Shown here: in pieces, positions 35,401-46,410 of the stretch
How the letters are laid out: each line of letters begins with the position of its first letter
How positions within the stretch are numbered: the first letter of the stretch is position 1
NCBI GenBank assembly: GCA_013076295.1
Contig: RQOL01000699.1
Span: 1,550,001 to 1,614,000 of the forward strand
DNA from: Sanderia malayensis
Taxonomy: Eukaryota > Cnidaria > Scyphozoa > Semaeostomeae > Pelagiidae
Length of the DNA: 64,000 nt
Direction: 5' to 3'
Notes under the pieces: model-generated
Told to the model about the DNA's origin: nothing
The model's input: the letters and a program-made list of their open reading frames with translations, nothing else
The model's database searches: none
Translations under genes and position numbers: made by a program

Positions 35401-37502
35401 TGGTTCGAGCGTCTTAGTATTGTTTTAATTTATATCAAATGACCAATCAGCGCGCTTAGATAACAATAAAAATGTAACGAAACGCAGCCAAAACCACCTG
35501 CTAGGGCGGCTAAAATCCCGCCGATCTGTGGAAAAGTGATGATTTTGACTCAAACTCAAAATCAAAATTGTTGCCTTCGATAGTTTTAGAGATGAGTTTT
35601 AGAGAGTTTTAGAGGCTCAAATAAATATTTTCTAAAAGAGCAACAGTTTCTCTAAATTTCAACGATGTGATGTGTTACCCAGTAAATCTATTTTGCTGGC
35701 AAGAATAATAGAATAATACGAAATTTGTTTGTTGAACACACCACGTCTCTTCTCGTCCGAATTCGACGAGAAGAAGCGTGACGTGTTTTGACTCACATTT
35801 GAATCGAATGATGAGTTCGTTGACATCAGCTTGGTAGTTGAATGATGCACGTGACATGAACATGTCGGGAACGTTGACCACGCCCTTTGTTCTGCAACGA
35901 TTGTGTAACACCTTGAAAAAAAGGTGTGAACAGCATGTGTGAAAATGAAACGAAAGAAGATAAGGGAAAAGGGGACAAAAGTATGACTAAAATAAGGAAG
36001 AGAAAGAAGGGACTGCAAATTAAATTACCTCAACACTTTGTACGAATTCTCTGGAAGAGGTGTCAAGATCTGCCACTCCTTTGAAAATATTCTGACAGAA
36101 CTGAAATAAAAGTAAAGAGTTTAGAAACTAATGAACAACAGTGTTACATAATGAAGACAATGCATAACCGTTATATAAAAAGTAATATGATATCAAGAGA
36201 TACATAGATGAGTTAATCATAAACGATGTTTGCTTACTGCAAGCGATATAGCATGATCTCCTGGTATGATGGCTGTGGGTACTTTCCTTGCTACTGCTCC
36301 AGTTTCTATAAGAGAAATGCCTTTAGTTAGAAAGATGTATATTGAGGCTTGTGGTATGAAAAGTTGCTGTAGTTTGCAAATCATAAATCATAAATCATAA
36401 ATCATAAATCATAAATCATAAATCATAAATCATAAATCATAAATCATAAATCATAAATCATAAATCATAAATCATAAATCATAAATCACAAACCTGTTTG
36501 AATTTGAATATTACGACCTGGATCAAATCTATCAACTTGAAGAATTAATTCCCCATCACCTGATAACAAAAGCAAAAATCAACATAATAAACATAGATAA
36601 TGTCAAAACATACACTCAAGCCTCAAAGAACACAGAGATGAATGTTGGTTGATTTCATTACAAGTACCTGTTATAAAGTCACCAATAAGAAACCCATGCA
36701 TTGAATTACTCTGTGGTTGACCATGCTTCGAGGCAAGCAACAGAGTTTTGTCACATATGTACATCTTTATTTTTCTAAAAATCAAAAACTCCTTGGTGTT
36801 AGACAATGTACTGAGATAATAACCTATAAGTAACAAACAATAAAAGTAGTAACCTATAAGTAATAAATAATAGAAGTAATAACCTATTGTTATTGAACAA
36901 TATAGGCTGGATGCTAAATGGCAGGTTCTTATCTGTGAGTTTTCATTGTATAACCTACTTCAAAATTATTGGAATATCTTGCTTTTATTATGATACCTGA
37001 TTTCTGCATAAGATATATTCACAGTTTCTCCTATTTGACTTCTATTCCTAAATGCAAGCAAAACAAAATTCCACATTGAGACTTTCAAGCATAATTTTCA
37101 AGTTTATATTAAGACATCAAATAAATACAAAAAAACTAAATTTCTCACCATAGTACAGCTCTTGTGACTGGAAACCTCAGACATTGCTTTTCTTGTCTAA
37201 AATTAAATAAAAGGTAGATATTGATATAGTGTCACTGTCGAAATAGATATTGACAAGCATACTATTTACTCCCGGGTGCGCAAATGTAATATATCTTCCA
37301 TGTACGAGATAAAACGTTATTTATTCATGCTCTCCACAAATTAACAGCCATGTATTTGCAAGCATTAAATGTGTGACATCCTTACTCACATGTTATCACT
37401 TCTCTTTTTCTGTTGCTGAGAATGGACATAGTTTGTGAAAATTCCATCTGATGCATTCTGAACGTTCACCTTGAATGGAACAGGCTTTGCTGCACCAAGC
37501 AT
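29444..37502 (-). CDS. STIL: STIL centriolar assembly protein
   Basis: STIL (Ana2/SAS-5 functional class) binds PLK4 and SAS-6 to start procentriole assembly. Twenty-one exons: 37390-37502, 37149-37196, 36997-37047, 36668-36774, 36494-36559, 36238-36305, 36029-36100, 35797-35911, 35197-35329, 34685-34768, 34367-34453, 34172-34256, 33923-33985, 33588-33700, 33329-33464, 32036-32713, about 31671-31912, 31068-31366, 30819-30967, 30349-30566, 29444-29933 (about 1138 aa). The N-terminal region matches through [24 protein letters not shown] and [21 protein letters not shown] coiled coil ([20 protein letters not shown], near 660-680) matches the PLK4-binding helix. [17 protein letters not shown] and [11 protein letters not shown] follow. 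The STAN motif is [16 protein letters not shown] and the end is [13 protein letters not shown] (vertebrate RLRQLPKLF). The exon 17 donor is ambiguous (31671 or 31698), both in frame. Introns contain several MITEs and a heptamer microsatellite. Confidence 0.94.
33051..33219. mobile_element. TA-flanked MITE, copy 2, in STIL intron 15
   Basis: 169 bp between TA dinucleotides, same family as 22071-22237: shared GTCTAATTTGAGCACC, GGGGAAGCGTGAAAATGTTCG-type interior, and right end AGAGTTGACTG. The left end is CCGTCAATTC, one substitution from the canonical CAGTCAA. Confidence 0.75.
33778..33898. mobile_element. Short inverted-repeat element in STIL intron 13
   Basis: Ends AAAAATCTGGATATAA and TTATATCCAGATTTTT are inverted complements of about 17 bp; the 120-bp interior is non-coding. 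Confidence 0.6.
35025..35165. repeat. Paired tRNA-like (SINE-like) heads in STIL intron 9
   Basis: On the plus strand AGCCGAGTTGG (about 35032-35042) resembles a Pol III A box and GGGTTTGAGCC (35079-35089) a degenerate B box. On the minus strand TGGTTAAGGCG and GGGTTTCGATCC (35111-35122) resemble the A and B boxes of a tRNA. The two heads face each other within 140 bp. Neither forms a tRNA cloverleaf I can defend, so I call this a SINE-like repeat. Confidence 0.4.
36378..36489. repeat. TAAATCA heptamer microsatellite beside STIL exon 5 donor
   Basis: About 15 nearly perfect copies of AAATCAT. On the coding (minus) strand the array begins about five bases after the donor of exon 5, which reads ACAG|GTTTGTGATTT. 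Confidence 0.9.
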
Positions 37503-38181
37503 TTTGTCCGTTGTTGCTGCACTGGTACAACCCCTTCTCAGGTATTGACAAATGGACAGAGAATTAATTGTTGCAAATTATTATCTTCGTTTCAGGATTA
37601 TAATACTTTATACAGCGAACGTTAAGAAATATATACCTTTTAAGTGTCAGTTCGTCAAATTGTTAGCTGCAAATTGGGGTAATGTAGATATACTTATTAT
37701 TAGGCTCACTTTCAAATCAAGTTTCCTCCAAATCCAATGTGACTGACAAAGCAAAGAAACCGCCAAAACATCCAATTCAATGGTGTTATTGTCATTGCGC
37801 CTCCGCAGAGCAGAGATTGTGAATTATAAATCATGCACAAAGAAGCATTTGGGTCTTAGATAGCAAACAGTCAAATAATTTTTAAGTAAAGAAAATGAAT
37901 TAAATCCAGCAAGCATCAAAATAACGCAAAATTTCTACTCGTTACAAAAATTAACGTACCATGCAAGAGGGCTCGAAATTGTCCTCGAAAATATCAAAAT
38001 TCCAACATATAAAATCTCCATATCAAAATTACTTAAAAAAATTAATCCTTCATCGCATGAAAAAAAATAAAAATATGATTCACTTTTGAGAATTTATTAA
38101 ATTATATATTAAAGGTATCTCAACTTGGGGAGATGATTTATAATTACTGATTCATTCATCATGATATATTCAACTGAATTT
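37503..38181. other. STIL promoter and 3' flank of double-FYVE gene
   Basis: About 680 bp between two genes on the same strand; no exon, RNA gene or repeat recognised. Confidence 0.45.
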
Positions 38182-40887
38182 TCATTTAACTCCGTTATTT
38201 TTTCCTTCATTTTCAAGCAAAGAATGAGTACGACTAAATGAATTTTCTGCTGTATATTCAATCAAGCTCTTCAGCGCTTCTTTTGACTTAACAAATCTCT
38301 TCTCCGAAGATCGAGCAAGCATTTGCCGTTGTGTTTGCCTGAGAATCTCATTGCTTCTCTCCATTAAAAACACGTCCAAATAATCAGAACCACGTCTTCG
38401 CGTTTGTGTCACCGAAGGTACGAGCATTCGTTTCGCGCCAAACATCTCCTTGACCAATAAATTAAGCCGCTCATTATGCTCGTCCCAGTCCTCCCCTAAC
38501 CCCTTGATCAACGCGGTCAGCTCGCTCAAGCATACGTCATCCAAACTGCTAATTTTCAATGCGAGGCTTGCATCCAAGGAGTGTTCTGTAACAAGATTCA
38601 AAACCTCGATTCCAAGCAGCTTCGTAGTAATTCTAGTGCTGTTCATGGCTTGTAAATCAGCGTAGTCCTGCACTTGCTTCAATGCATCCAAAGGCATTGT
38701 CTTGCTGAGTATATCCTTGTAGAACTTGAACGTGCTCATATTATTATTGTAATATTTCACCTTAACTTGCAGGCAATTGAATAGCAAGAGACTCTCTTTT
38801 TGTGTGATCATTTTAATTTGCTTCAACTCTTGAATAGACTGGATAAAATTATTGAACAGATCCGTAATATCCACTTGCAGCTTAGCAAATGTCTGCACAA
38901 CACTTTTCCCAGACCCAGATATCTTGTTCAGCTCCCCCTTACCACCAATCATGTTCTCAACCATTTCTTGATAAACAATGAGATTCTCCTTAAGTTTATC
39001 CTGACAAGCAATAATCCTTTCAAGTGTATCGGACAAACTTCGCATGTTGAGTTCACAGGATTTTTTTGCTTCATAATACCTGTACACTTGGAAGTTCGCA
39101 ACATCTTCATGACACAGGGAACATATTGTCAGGTATATGCAAGCGTTGGGTTCCTTGTCGGGGCAACCAACCAACTTGATCAGTGCCCAGTTGGACACTG
39201 TGTCATCTGAGTAGTATAACATCAGGTCTTGGTTGCAGCACTTGTTGCAAAATACAGAACCACAAATTCTAAAAAAGTAATCAAATTTACTCACAATTTT
39301 CAAGCAAAAAAGAATAAACAAAACAAATGATTTATTTCATTTTTCATTTCCTTTCTAATATTTAAAAAAAGTAGCCCTTCAATAATACTGCATTTCACTA
39401 GGGACCCTCCAATAATATCAAGAGGGGTAATGGAAAGAGATAAACTGATGTTTCTTGTTTCATTTCATTATTTCAGCAGAGATGCTTCCTCCCTTACCTA
39501 CAATGATGCTTTTGCATGAACAAACTGAACTTTGCAGAACATTTACTGCACCATTCAACCTCTTTACTTTCCTGAAGTAAAATAAAATTTTATCATCAAT
39601 AATCCGATTTTTAATCAAAGGTGAGTAAGTCAACAATAAAGTAATTACATAGATGAAGAGAATAGAATTAAATGCATAACAAAAAGAAGGAACCATTTGG
39701 ACTCAGTATAGCACATAGCAAAATAACAGTGCATTAAGAATTACTGCAATAAATTGATTAAGCCTGAAGAGCTTATTCAAAGTTCAAGGCCCAGAACGAA
39801 GCCAATTTGAGAAAGGGGCTTATTAAAAACTCCACGTTTAACAGGGGGGCTTACTCAAGAGGAGGAGTTTAATCAAATTGTTACTGTATTAACAACATAC
39901 CAGCCATTTGTATGATCTTTGCCATAAAGGAACTTTGATATTTGAGAATGTATCTGTTATTACTGAATTAATTCTGGATGCTTTGACATGCTGTTTGAAG
40001 CCGTCCACCAATCGGTCAAGTTCTTTTAAAACATTGATCCTTTTTGAGCCCCTCTGGTGCTTAAAAGAATCTGTCAATGATCTTGTCACCCCAGGAGTCT
40101 GTACATCGTGATCGGAGCAGCCATAGCAAACCTGTTGAAATATAAAGTGGAAATAAATAAATGTTGTCTTACTGATTCATTTTTGTCATAAGTCTGATTG
40201 TGTCATAGATAGGTAAATTGATAAAAATACTTTAAATATTTCTTACTCTGTAGTAATTCCCATCGGGGGAAGGTTTGCTATCAGGACCAAGTCGTCTTCG
40301 ATAATTACAGCACCTTTCACAAAAGATCTCACCACACCTGAAAATAAATAAATCATAAAAAATAACAAAATTAGAATTGCCGACCAAACATTTGAGCTTT
40401 ATGTCATAAGAGAGAATAATATAAAGATCATTCGGTCGTAATGGACTGAAGGATCTGATCTCTGACCTGGACTTGAAACAGAGGGAGGGAGAGGGGCAGG
40501 GGGGACGGGAAGGGGAGGACACGTTCTGCATAACTTGGATCAACATAAAATATTTCAATCTTTAAATTCAATTTCTGTTTAATACCTTCTACAATTGAAT
40601 TTCTTAGTTGTAATCTTTAGAGTTAGGCCAAAGGCCTTCTTGCAAATGAAACAGCAATTTCGAGAACGTGGGTCAACCCAATGATTTCGTTTCAGTTTCA
40701 CAAACTTCTTCTCTTCATGTTCTTTTGACAATGCCAAATCAATAAAATCATCATCTCCCTCATTTGTAAAAGTCAGCAAACCTTTATCACTTTCGGTAAA
40801 CGAAGGCAGTCTCAAGACGCTTTCAAGGCCAGAGAGAGTGGTAGAGAATGGCTGCTCAAAACGTGAAGAGCTTCCTCTTGTCGCCAT
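38182..40887 (-). CDS. Protein with two FYVE zinc fingers and a long helical tail
   Basis: FYVE fingers bind phosphatidylinositol 3-phosphate and place proteins on endosomes. Five exons: 40586-40887, 40247-40337, 39901-40131, 39498-39571, 38182-39268 (594 aa, frame closes). The first finger (about 80-140) has NCCFICKKAF, FNCRRCGEIFCERCC and VCYGC. The second (about 210-275) has WCSKCSAKFSLFMQKHHCR, ICGSVFCNKCC and ICSLC and is the more canonical, with its basic HHCR patch. The two are separated by a helical linker. Residues from about 280 to the end are helical and without a recognised domain. The plan recalls Rabenosyn-5/Pep7-like proteins, but there is no C2H2 finger or NPF repeat. The start lies 30-40 bp from satellite array 2. 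I do not recognise a precise vertebrate orthologue. Confidence 0.85.
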
Positions 40888-40924
40888 CTTGAGATATTGT
40901 TGTTGGAGTAGAAAGGTGGTCAGA

Positions 40925-42345
40925 ACGCGCAGTAGCGTAAATACTGGTACTGCGCAGGAGCGTATGTGACGTAATGGTGTCTCAGTGGCTGTGGCAGTGG
41001 GCCTTAGGGTTAGGGTTTAGGGTTAGGGTTACTCTATGCGGAGGAGAAAGGTGGTCAGGATGCGCAGTAGCATAAATATTGGTACTGCGCAGGAGCGTAT
41101 ATTATGTAATGGTGCCTTTATGGGTGAGGCATTGGCCTTAGGGTTAGGTTTAGAGTTAGGGTTAGCCTATGCGGAGGAGAAAGGTGGTCAGGATGCGCAG
41201 TAGCGTCAATATTGGTACTGCGCAGGAGCGTATATGACGTAATGGTGTCTTAATGGCTGAGGCATTGGCCATAGGGTTAGGGTTAGGGTTAGGGTTACTC
41301 TATGCGGAGGAGAAAGGTGGTCAGGATGCGCAGTAGCATAAATATTGGTACTGCGCAGGAGCGTATATTATGTAATGGTGCCTTTATGGGTGAAGCATTG
41401 GCCTTAGGGTTAGGTTTAGAGTTAGGGTTAGCCTATGCAGAGGAGAAAGGTGGTCAGGATGCGCAGTAGCGTCAATATTGGTACTGCGCAGGAGCGTATA
41501 TGACGTAATGGTGTCTTAATGGCTGAGGCATTGGCCTTAGGGTTAGGTTTAGGGTTAGGGTTACTCTATGCGGAGGAGAAAGGTGGTCAGGATGCGCAGT
41601 AGCATAAATATTGGTACTGCGCAGGAGCGTATATGACGTAATGGTGTCTCATGCCTGAGGCATTGGCCATAGGGTTAGGGTTAGGATTAGGGTTAGGGTT
41701 ACTCTATGCGGAGGAGAAAGGTGGTCAGGATGCGCAGTAGCGTCAATATTGGTACTGCGCAGGAGCGTATATGACGTAATGGTGTCTTAATGGCTGAGGC
41801 ATTGGCCATAGGGTTAGGGTTAGTGTTACTCTATGCGGAGGAGAAAGCTGGTCAGGATGCGCAGTAGCGTCAATATTGGTACTGCGCAGGAGCGTATATG
41901 ACGTAATGGTGTCTTAATGGCTGAGGCATTGGCCATAGGGTTAGGGTTAGGGTTAGGGTTAGGGTTACTCTATGCGGAGGAGAAAGGTGGTCAGGATGCG
42001 CAGTAGCGTCAATATTGGTACTGCGCAGGAGCGTATATGACGTAATGGTGTCTTAATGGCTGAGGCATTGGCCATAGGGTTAGGGTTAGGGTTAGTGTTA
42101 CTCTATGCGGAGGAGAAAGCTGGTCAGTATGCGCAGTAATCCAAATCTTGTTACTGCGCAGGAGCGTTTATGACGTAATTGTGTCTCAATGGCTGAGGCA
42201 TTGGCCTTAGGGTTAGGTTTAGGGTTAGGGTTACTCTATGTGGAGGAGAAAGGTGGTCAGGATGCGCAGTAGCATAAATATCGGTACTGCGCAGGAGCGT
42301 ATATGACGTAGTGGTGTCTCATGGCTGAGGCATTGGCCTTAGGGT
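40925..42345. repeat. Satellite array 2: about eleven ~130-bp units with TTAGGG runs
   Basis: Each unit has GATGCGCAGTAGC, a spacer ending TTGG, TACTGCGCAGGAGCGTATAT, GACGTAATGGTGTC, GGCTGAGGCATTGGCC, a TTAGGG run and ACTCTATGCGGAGGAGAAAG. Two unit types can be told apart (GTCAATATT with ATGACGTAA versus CATAAATATT with ATTATGTAA); they alternate over about 41040-41540. The core inverted repeat TGCGCAGTA...TACTGCGCA is shared with array 1 at 1229-2095 although the rest of the unit differs. The array lies immediately 5' of the double-FYVE gene, between it and the divergent coiled-coil gene. Confidence 0.92.
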
Positions 42346-43570
42346 TAGTTTTATGTTGTTGTGGGAGTTTCAAGAAGTTATTGCTGAATTTTTTATTGTT
42401 GCACTAACAGAATTTATTACTATGTCTCACTTTTTAGACCCTAACAAGAATTTTAAAAACCTTTCGACAATCACAGGAGAAAAATCTCAAAAGGTGATAG
42501 CTTCGTTTCTTTTTTCAATCCGAGATACTTTCAAATTTGCTTCGGTTTCTCTGCAGCGACTAGGCCCAATGAAAAAAATCGCACATTGCATTGCGTGATA
42601 CAAATGACCTGATTTGTTGTTAATGTTGAGGGTTAATTCCGGACTCCGGGCTCTGGCGATTCTGGCGCAGCTTATCCTGTCTTCTTTGCTGTCCTGTCTC
42701 CTTGGCCTTTGCTTCATCTGTCATTCAACAGATTACACTGATCCGTAACTAACTTTGGTTTCTGGTATACCCACTTTTTTTATAAGAAAATGAATTAAGG
42801 AAAATTATGTTTGGGTGTTTGTTAAGAAACCTTTCGTACTATAAATTGGGTGAAATCTAAGAAACCCTGTCGAAGAGTCGAACAGATCACGCAAGTATTT
42901 CTTCTGACGTGAATTTATCAATTACTTTTTATGGTTTTCAGTTCCCTATTCATAATCAAACTTTTCTGACTTTTTTCAAACTCCTTTGAAACTAGCTTTA
43001 TGCTTATGTCAATGTTTTTTTTTTTAATCGAAACTACATTCACGAATTTGGCATGAAGATAGAATTAATGGTATTGCGATCCAATAAAACCTAGACCTAA
43101 AGAAGATCAAGCAAACGGGAAGATGAAAAGGAAGATGTATAACCCGAAGAAGAAAGTACTTAGGAGAGAAAGAAGAAGAAACAGATATGATATACTTTCT
43201 TATTTCTTTCCTCTTATGCTTGGGTAAGAATATAGAGTCCATAAACTACAAGTATTGGAGTGATATCATAATTAAACAGCACTCTTTTTAACATCTATTT
43301 GATAAACCCATAAAAAGAAATAATGGCAGAAATTTATCAAAATTAGAAGATTATTATGGAAAACTCGAGGGTTTGAAAACATTCATCAAAAAAATATTCT
43401 CCTTCGCAGCGGAGACGCAACAGCAAGCGATAATGGCGATAATACGTCACATTAGAAATATTAATTGCGTGACGTAACAATCGTAATTTGAAATATCGAT
43501 ATAGAGATTGCAACATTTTATTAATTCACAATTATCGCAGTTATCACCAAGCCGTTCATTGTTATTATTG
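42346..43570. other. Upstream region of coiled-coil gene
   Basis: No confident exon. Open frames here are short and composition-driven. It presumably contains the promoter of the gene starting at 43571. Confidence 0.4.
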
Positions 43571-45191
43571 ATGTCCAGTTTGAATAGCGAAATGAATACA
43601 TCTACATCAGCTGAGAGTTCATTGAATTTAACTGATATTGACAGTGGTATGACACTGTCTGCAAATGATTTGTTGCTTTGTGAAAGCGAGCAACAGCAAG
43701 TGGAGACAAATTGTGGGGAAAGAAGCTTCAGAGATTTGAAAGAAATAGTTTTTAACAACAAAGCAGTCGTAAAGAAATGTAAGCTTCTGGCTTTGTGATT
43801 GAATATTGTCAAAGATCCATGCAAAGTAATATCAAAGTCATTTTTATATTTCTTGCAAAGGCTCTAAATAATAATTTTACTTTCCAGATAAGAAGCAAAC
43901 ATGCGAGTTGCAGAATGAAGACTTGCAAGCCGAGAAAGAAGACTTGCTTTTCCGTATGGAAGAGCAAGGAAAGCGCCTGCTTATATTTAAAGACGAAATG
44001 GCAAAGGAGATGCATGAAAGAGAACAGATCAATGCAAGAAGATTCAAAGATCTTCAATTGATGCAAGAAAAGTTTCAGCAACTTTGTCTCAGTGTCAACA
44101 TAAAGAATTCTTTCGAAGATTCAAAGGTAGCAAATGTGGCAGCCAGTGCGGAGGAGATTGTATTTGATATCACAGCTGCAATTGCTTATGTGAGCAAGCA
44201 AGTAAGGAGCCTAGTAAAAGAGAATGCTGAAGTTCGTGAAGAGAATGCAGAGCTGCATGAACTGAATGAATTCATGCAGTATGAAAATCAGTTCACGATT
44301 GAAGAATTAAAAAGTTTAACAGAGAACAATAAAGAGCTGAAGAATGAAAAAAAGAACCTTGAAGATGATAAAAAAGTCCTTGAAAAGGAAATCGAAGAAA
44401 TCAAGGAGAAGAATCATTCCCTTGAAGAAAAGAATTCGATGCTTGAAAAAGAGAGGGTTGTTTTTGAAGAAGGAAAGCCTGCTCTTAAAGAAAATGCCGA
44501 TACAGATTCAGTTTCATTAATGATTCCAATTGCAAAGTTTTACAGAGCAAGCAAAATGGCTGCTGCTAAACTGAAAAAATCTTTAGCACATGGCAAGAGG
44601 ATGGGGAAACTTGCCATGAGTGAGCGACAAAAAAGAATCAGTTTAGCAAGAAAGTATAAAAAAGCAAGGAAACAGAATGAAAGAAATGGAAGAAGCTTGG
44701 CAATGGAAAGAAAAATGAAAAATGCCTATGCAGCAGATAATCTTGATCTCAAGTGCCAAATTGAGAATTTGTCTTCTGAGATTAAAGATATAGAACGCGA
44801 GAGACCCAAAGCAATCCAATGTATCAAAGAGGCAACAATTGAACTTTTGAAAGCGACAAAAGTCATGGAAATGAATAAAAACTTGAAGTCAAAAGTGAAC
44901 AAGTTGAAGAATGAGCTATCAGAAAAAGAGAAAGATTTGATTTCAAAGAATGAGTGTTTGAATGTTGCAAGGTTTGATTTGACAGCAAGAATAAACTCAT
45001 ACGAAGATTTGAAAGTCAGAGTTGAGGAAATGGCTGCAAACGAGAAAAAAATGAAAATTGAGCTGGAAGAGGCAAACGAAGTAAAGAATCAACTCGAATT
45101 GGAAACCTTTGCATTAACAGAGCGTGTCGAGATGTTGCAAGCAAGAAAGAGATCCTGGTATAGAAGGCTCTTATGTGGAAGCTGTCATTAA
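43571..45191 (+). CDS. Unrecognised long coiled-coil protein
   Basis: Two exons, 43571-43778 (donor GTAAGC) and 43888-45191 (acceptor TTTCCAG), encode 503 aa with the frame kept. Residues 1 to about 60 are Ser/Thr/Asn-rich and acidic (MSSLNSEMNTSTSAESSLNL). The rest is almost entirely Lys/Glu/Leu heptad-like coiled coil (for example NEDLQAEKEDLLFRMEEQG), interrupted near residues 270-330 by a strongly basic stretch (MAAAKLKKSLAHGKRMGKL, ARKYKKARKQNERNGRS). The end is distinctive: a tryptophan- and cysteine-containing tail RKRSWYRRLLCGSCH that could be a membrane, lipid or metal contact. I know no orthologue. Such proteins often act as cytoskeletal or centrosomal scaffolds, but that is inference from composition only. 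The gene diverges from the double-FYVE gene across satellite array 2. Confidence 0.75.
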
Positions 45192-45944
45192 ATACAACAT
45201 TCCGTATTATGTGTATTTATAAATAATTTGATATGCGAATAATATTGACATAACTGATAGATTACTGTAAAATATATTTTTGCTGATTTTGTTTGATTTG
45301 TACTTGTTTGATTCAATTGATGATAAAATTCAAAATTAATCAGTTGTTTCTTCCCATGTTGATATCTGAACATATTGAACACAATACAATATATTGTAAT
45401 ATAACAATAATAAAGGCAATAGAAAAAAGACATCAACAATAAAAACTATAGAATAAAGCACAGCAAATGAAGACAACAGAATAGAAAACAAAAAGTGCAG
45501 ACAATAAAGTATATAGTAAAGAATGAAAACAAATAGAGCCACAATGACAGAGATAATAAAATAAAAGACAAGCACTGCAGATAGTAAAATAATTTAGGAT
45601 CTTATTTAAGATTTTAAGATCTACTGGCTGGGGGAAGTAGTAACTAATAATTTTCAAAATGGTGTGTGATGTGAGCTCGAAAGTATCGTCTAAAAGTTTT
45701 TGACACCTTTTGCATTTTGTTCAATATTTTTGCCCGAAATTGTCCAAATTCAAGACTTTGTGGTTCGAAATTCTTTGTTTGAAAAGTCGACCTCCAGAGT
45801 TGATTTTGTCTTGCATTTATAGCCTTTCGAGCATTAACAAATATTGTACTCTAAAACCAAGGCAAAATGTGCTTCGAAATGTCGATAAAAGTATGTTGAC
45901 TTTGTATGCTCATGCTTTTGCGAAGATTTGTATAGTTAAAAGCA
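45192..45944. other. 3' flank, A+T-rich with degenerate repeats
   Basis: From about 45400 to 45560 the plus strand repeats phrases such as CAATAAA and AATAGA in an irregular way. No gene supported. Confidence 0.4.
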
Positions 45945-46410
45945 TCAAACATTCAAATTGATAAGAATAAAGCTTTTAACATCTCCCGTGGAAGTAGGAA
46001 TTTTGTCGGCTTCGACATGAAAAAGATAATTTCCCTTAGGTAAACAATCTTTTAATGGACGGTCTGATAAACTGTGGATTAATTTAAAGTTCAATGCATT
46101 CCTTTCTGCTGATTTCTTTGCATGGTTGATCAGCTGTATAATAAGATTAAGGCAAAAGAACATGCATCCAATATCGTTATAGAAATTGATGAATAACATT
46201 GCGAAAAACGTCCTCAGAGTTTGCTTTGGGAAGACAATGAGAACAAAAGCCTGAGGCAATTTTAGGGCAGGCAAACTTACGTTTCTTAATTTCTGCAGCA
46301 AGGTAGGAAATTAGATAAGTACTAATTCCGTAATCATGCACGTATGAGTGAAATTGCGAGCGAGTAATGTTTGAGCTTGAGTCAATACACAAGAGTTCAT
46401 AAGAAAATGT
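45945..46410 (-). CDS. Possible two-exon gene or gene fragment, unrecognised
   Basis: Two minus-strand open blocks look coding and are joinable in phase 0. Block 1 (about 46395 to 46206) reads CIDSSSNITRSQFHSYVHDY and continues with LISYLAAEIKKRKFACPKIA. Block 2 (about 46136 to 45945, acceptor TATTATACAG) reads LINHAKKSAERNALNFKLIH, then PLKDCLPKGNYLFHVEADKI, ending in a stop after ILINLNV. The donor of block 1 would be a weak GTTTTT or GTTATT. No in-frame ATG is found at the 5' side and an upstream in-frame stop closes the frame, so this may be the 3' part of a gene with upstream exons I cannot place, or a decayed gene. Amino-acid composition is more protein-like than that of the surrounding random frames. 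Confidence 0.35.

Noticed and set aside
43024..43242. 72-codon minus-strand frame before the coiled-coil gene
   Set aside because: Low-complexity Ser/Phe/Ile composition and no splice partner.
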